From the NCBI RefSeq assembly GCF_001906925.1, contig NZ_MRWQ01000006.1, positions 1 to 64,000 of the forward strand: 64,000 nt of DNA, read 5' to 3'. The DNA comes from Domibacillus mangrovi. Its GTDB lineage: Bacteria > Bacillota > Bacilli > Bacillales > Domibacillaceae. The notes under the pieces are model-generated. The model was not told the origin of the DNA. It ran no database searches and worked only from the letters and a program-made list of their open reading frames with translations. Position 1 is the stretch's first letter. The number at the start of each line of letters is the position of its first letter. Made by a program: the position numbers and the translations under genes. Of this stretch, positions 61,478 through 64,000 are shown piece by piece.

Positions 61478-62671
61478 ATGTCTAAAGTAATTGCGATTAA
61501 CGCAGGGAGTTCATCGTTGAAATTTCAGTTGTTTGAAATGCCGCAAGAAACGGTATTAACAAAAGGGTTGGTGGAACGAATCGGTTTATCTGATTCGGTT
61601 TTTTCGATGACTACTCCTACTAATGCGATAGATAAAGAAGTAACAAACATTCCAGATCATGCTGTTGCGGTTCAAATGCTGCTCAGTAAATTAGTATCTA
61701 ACGGCATCGTCGCATCTCTTGACGAAATTGATGGCATCGGCCACCGTGTCGTTCATGGTGGAGAAGCATTTGATGATTCCGTGTTAATTGATGAGGCGAT
61801 ACTTGCACAAATTGACGAATTATCCGAACTTGCGCCGCTGCACAATCCAGCCAACGTGACAGGTATTCGTGCTTTTCAAAACGTATTGCCAAACGTGCCA
61901 TCGATCGCAGTGTTTGATACAGCATTCCATCAAACGATGCCGGAGAAATCCTATTTATACAGCTTACCATACGAATATTATACAAAGTATGGCATCCGTA
62001 AATATGGTTTCCATGGCACGTCACATAAATACGTAACAGAACGTGCCGCACAACTGCTCGGTCGTCCGATTGAACAATTGCGTTTAATTTCGTGTCATCT
62101 AGGCAATGGCGCGAGTATTGCGGCAATTGAAGGCGGGAAATCAATTGATACATCCATGGGCTTTACACCCCTTGCTGGCGTGGCGATGGGCACACGTTCA
62201 GGAAACATTGATCCTGCATTAATGCCATTCATTATGGAAAAAACTGGTAAAACGGCCGATGAAGTGCTTGATATATTAAACAAAAAAAGCGGCATGCTGG
62301 GCATTTCCGGTTTGTCGAGTGACTTGCGTGACCTTACGCAAGCCGCTGACGATGGAAGTGAACGGGCGGAAACAGCGCTTGAAGTATTCGCAAGCCGCAT
62401 CCATAAATACATCGGTTCATACGCAGCGAGGATGTCAGGTGTTGATGCGATCATATTCACAGCCGGTATCGGTGAAAATGACGTTGCCTCACGTGCACGC
62501 GTACTCCGCGGCCTTGAGTTTATGGGCGTTTACTGGGACTCCAGCCTCAACAACGTTCGTGGACAGGAAGCATTTATCAGCTACCCGCATTCACCGGTTA
62601 AAGTAATGGTGATTCCAACAAACGAAGAAGTGATGATCGCCCGTGATGTATTGCGATTGACGGTGATTTAA
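61478..62671 (+). CDS. ackA: Acetate kinase
   Basis: 397 residues. [12 protein letters not shown] near the start, [59 protein letters not shown] and NEEVMIARD are all ASKHA acetate kinase motifs. AAGGAGG precedes ATG 61478. Converts acetyl phosphate and ADP to acetate and ATP. Confidence 0.95.
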   Translation: MSKVIAINAGSSSLKFQLFEMPQETVLTKGLVERIGLSDSVFSMTTPTNAIDKEVTNIPDHAVAVQMLLSKLVSNGIVASLDEIDGIGHRVVHGGEAFDDSVLIDEAILAQIDELSELAPLHNPANVTGIRAFQNVLPNVPSIAVFDTAFHQTMPEKSYLYSLPYEYYTKYGIRKYGFHGTSHKYVTERAAQLLGRPIEQLRLISCHLGNGASIAAIEGGKSIDTSMGFTPLAGVAMGTRSGNIDPALMPFIMEKTGKTADEVLDILNKKSGMLGISGLSSDLRDLTQAADDGSERAETALEVFASRIHKYIGSYAARMSGVDAIIFTAGIGENDVASRARVLRGLEFMGVYWDSSLNNVRGQEAFISYPHSPVKVMVIPTNEEVMIARDVLRLTVI

Positions 62672-62769
62672 CGCGGTGTATCAACGTTTTTGAGAATCAA
62701 AAGTAATGGTTGCGGTGCTATATAATAGGGAAATTAAGTCATTTGCGACCATGACTAGGAAAGACCCTT

Positions 62770-62818
62770 AATCCTCTTTTTTTGTGCTAAAACACAGCGC
62801 AGAAAAGGGGATTTTTTC
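62770..62818 (+). terminator. Terminator-like hairpin between ackA and the recombinase
   Basis: AATCCTCTTTT (62770-62780) pairs with AAAAGGGGATT (62803-62813), followed by T5. The right arm holds the ribosome site of the next ORF. Confidence 0.55.
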
Positions 62819-62819
62819 T

Positions 62820-63344
62820 ATGTCCAAAAGTAGACGGAAAACAAAAGTTGAAACTAAATTAACTGTTGAAAAAGCAAGGGATATTGTCATTCGAATTAAG
62901 CAAATGGAAGGATTGTCAACGCATACGATCGCAAATTATCATAAACTGTTTAACGATTTTGAACGTTGTTTTGCTAAAAACAAGCATATGGAAAACTTTA
63001 CGGTTGAAGATGCAAGAAGGTTTATTGAATGGCAACTCACTGAAAAACAGCAATTTAAAGAAGCAAGATGGAGAAAAGAGAAAAAAATTGGTGTCAATAT
63101 CAGATCAGCAAACTCGTATTTAAGATTAAAGAAAGCAGCATTCACCACGCTAATTAATGAAGGACATCTTGAGGAAAATCCGTTTTCTGCACTAAAAAAT
63201 ATCAAGATGCAACAGAAACAAGTTGATACTCTATCGGATCAGGAACTAACTCAATTGTTAAATTCACTTGATAAAAGTTGGTACGCTGATTTTCGTGCTT
63301 ATGTATTAATGCATGTTTTATGTCACCAGAAGAACCCTAATTAA
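62820..63344 (+). pseudogene. Truncated tyrosine recombinase
   Basis: 174 residues from ATG 62820. The N-terminal SAM-like core-binding domain (GLSTHTIANYHKLFNDFERC) and the beginning of the catalytic domain (TLSDQELTQLLNSLDKSWYA, DFRAYVLMHVLC) are present. The sequence stops at CHQKNPN, before the first catalytic Arg, His and Tyr, so it cannot be active. The break is replaced by the 3' end of an opposite-strand ORF. Confidence 0.75.
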
Positions 63345-63645
63345 TGCTGAAAATAGTAGGAGAGAATACTTGAGAACTAATTTTTGACCTTAGCGTATTT
63401 AATACAATTCCTAAATAATCACTTTCAGCTGAGAAATGATGTACTTCTTCTGTTGTAATTTTATAAATACAATCGACAGTAACAATAGTTTTTTTGTCAT
63501 AACTTTGAAAGGGTTTTGAAATTTTTAAGATTTTAACTATTGTTTCGGACTTCATGTAAGGTTTTAATTTCTTAATTACTATACTTTCATAATCATTATG
63601 ATCAACTACTATATTTACAGAAAAGACACCTGTTACTTCAAGCAT
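63337..63645 (-). CDS. Hypothetical protein, 102 residues
   Basis: ATG 63645 behind AAAGGAG gives MLEVTGVFSVNIVVDHNDYE and a beta-rich small protein (ETIVKILKISKPFQSYDKK, TIVTVDCIYKITTEEV). No family recognised. Its 3' end overlaps the truncated recombinase, so it may have arrived with the rearrangement. Confidence 0.55.
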   Translation of the reverse strand: MLEVTGVFSVNIVVDHNDYESIVIKKLKPYMKSETIVKILKISKPFQSYDKKTIVTVDCIYKITTEEVHHFSAESDYLGIVLNTLRSKISSQVFSPTIFSIN

Positions 63646-63917
63646 TAAAAAAATTCTCCTTTCAATACGAAAAAATAGGGGGAAATGGGTGTCTATTAGA
63701 CCAGTCACCGATTCGATATTTCACAGTGAACGGCTTAAAAATGATTGACTAATATTCCACCTTTGATCTTACAAAAATATCGTTTAATTTTCAACTTGTC
63801 CAGAACATTGATAGATCAAAACATTTGGGTTATAACCATAACTGAATTTGACCTCTTGTCCTTTTAAATGTGTGAATTTCAACACTGAAAAGAGGGTTTT
63901 TTTTATGGGATCGTTTG

Positions 63918-64000
63918 TCAAGTTAAGTGCAACACTTCGTCGATGAACGCTTCGTGTGGCGTGCGCCAGTCCAGGCACTTGCGTGGCCGATTGTTGAGCA
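63918..64000 (-). mobile_element. C-terminal end of an IS30-family transposase, continues past the window
   Basis: The minus strand reads LNNRPRKCLDWRTPHEAF and ends IDEVLHLT with a stop at 63918. NNRPRKCL-TP-E-F is the conserved IS30 C-terminus. The GC content is higher than that of the neighbours. The sequence after the stop (GTCAAGTTAAG read on plus) should hold the terminal inverted repeat. Confidence 0.8.

Noticed and set aside
63784-63978. 64-residue minus-strand ORF
   Set aside because: It overlaps the IS30 transposase end in another frame and has no ribosome site or recognisable features.

Overview
The window looks like a chromosome segment of a low-GC, Gram-positive Bacillaceae species. 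This rests on AT-rich sequence, strong AAAGGAGG-type ribosome binding sites and a core gene set typical of Bacillus relatives: UvsE, an NrnB-like DHH phosphoesterase, a DbpA/YxiN-type helicase, MntR-controlled Mn uptake, a Zur-controlled ZagA-type GTPase and acetate kinase. No rRNA, tRNA or CRISPR array was seen.

Layout. (1) 1-2645: the 3' end of a tandem-repeat gene, a small putative RiPP precursor (546-728, called P1 here) and, convergent with it, a McjD-like ABC exporter. (2) 2646-31130: a very large exopolysaccharide (EPS, biofilm matrix) operon resembling Bacillus eps. It contains epsA/epsB, an EAR-like antitermination RNA, epsC, galU, many GT4/GT2 glycosyltransferases, an EpsG-like polymerase, galE, epsL-epsM-epsN, a SinR/SlrR-type repressor, a teichoic-acid-like TagB/TagD pair, a Wzx flippase, an acyltransferase and a phage-tailspike-like beta-helix protein. 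(3) 31231-38393: a paeninodin-type lasso peptide cluster (cyclase, precursor, HprK-like kinase, PqqD-like RRE, transglutaminase-fold leader peptidase, nucleotidyltransferase, exporter). (4) 38397-45229: a second cassette built from the same modules but without a lasso cyclase or B2 peptidase. It has a Gly/Pro/Asn/Lys-rich precursor (P2), an HprK-like kinase, a PqqD-like protein, an S24/S26 signal-peptidase-like Ser/His peptidase, an ABC exporter, a nucleotidyltransferase, a metallophosphoesterase and an HExxH membrane protein. This is the best candidate for an undescribed system. (5) 45230-62700: housekeeping genes, including a GGDEF-EAL protein behind a structured repeat, mntBCA, zagA and ackA. 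(6) 62770-64000: an eroded mobile edge with a truncated tyrosine recombinase and an IS30-type transposase end.

How the parts connect. Palindromes of the form GTTCTTTATAAAGAAC, which are back-to-back SinR boxes (GTTCTYT), recur at the eps promoter, the EAR region, the acyltransferase gene, the first exporter, the lasso operon and the P2 operon. The only SinR-like gene in the window lies inside the eps operon. The simplest reading is one matrix regulon in which EPS, a lasso peptide and a second RiPP-like secreted peptide family are co-expressed. P1 and P2 lie 38 kb apart but share leader residues at identical positions (I5, Y6, P9, E10, V11, H14, E20, T21, A22, S24) and have unrelated C-terminal parts. 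That pattern fits one leader-recognition machinery serving several cargo peptides.
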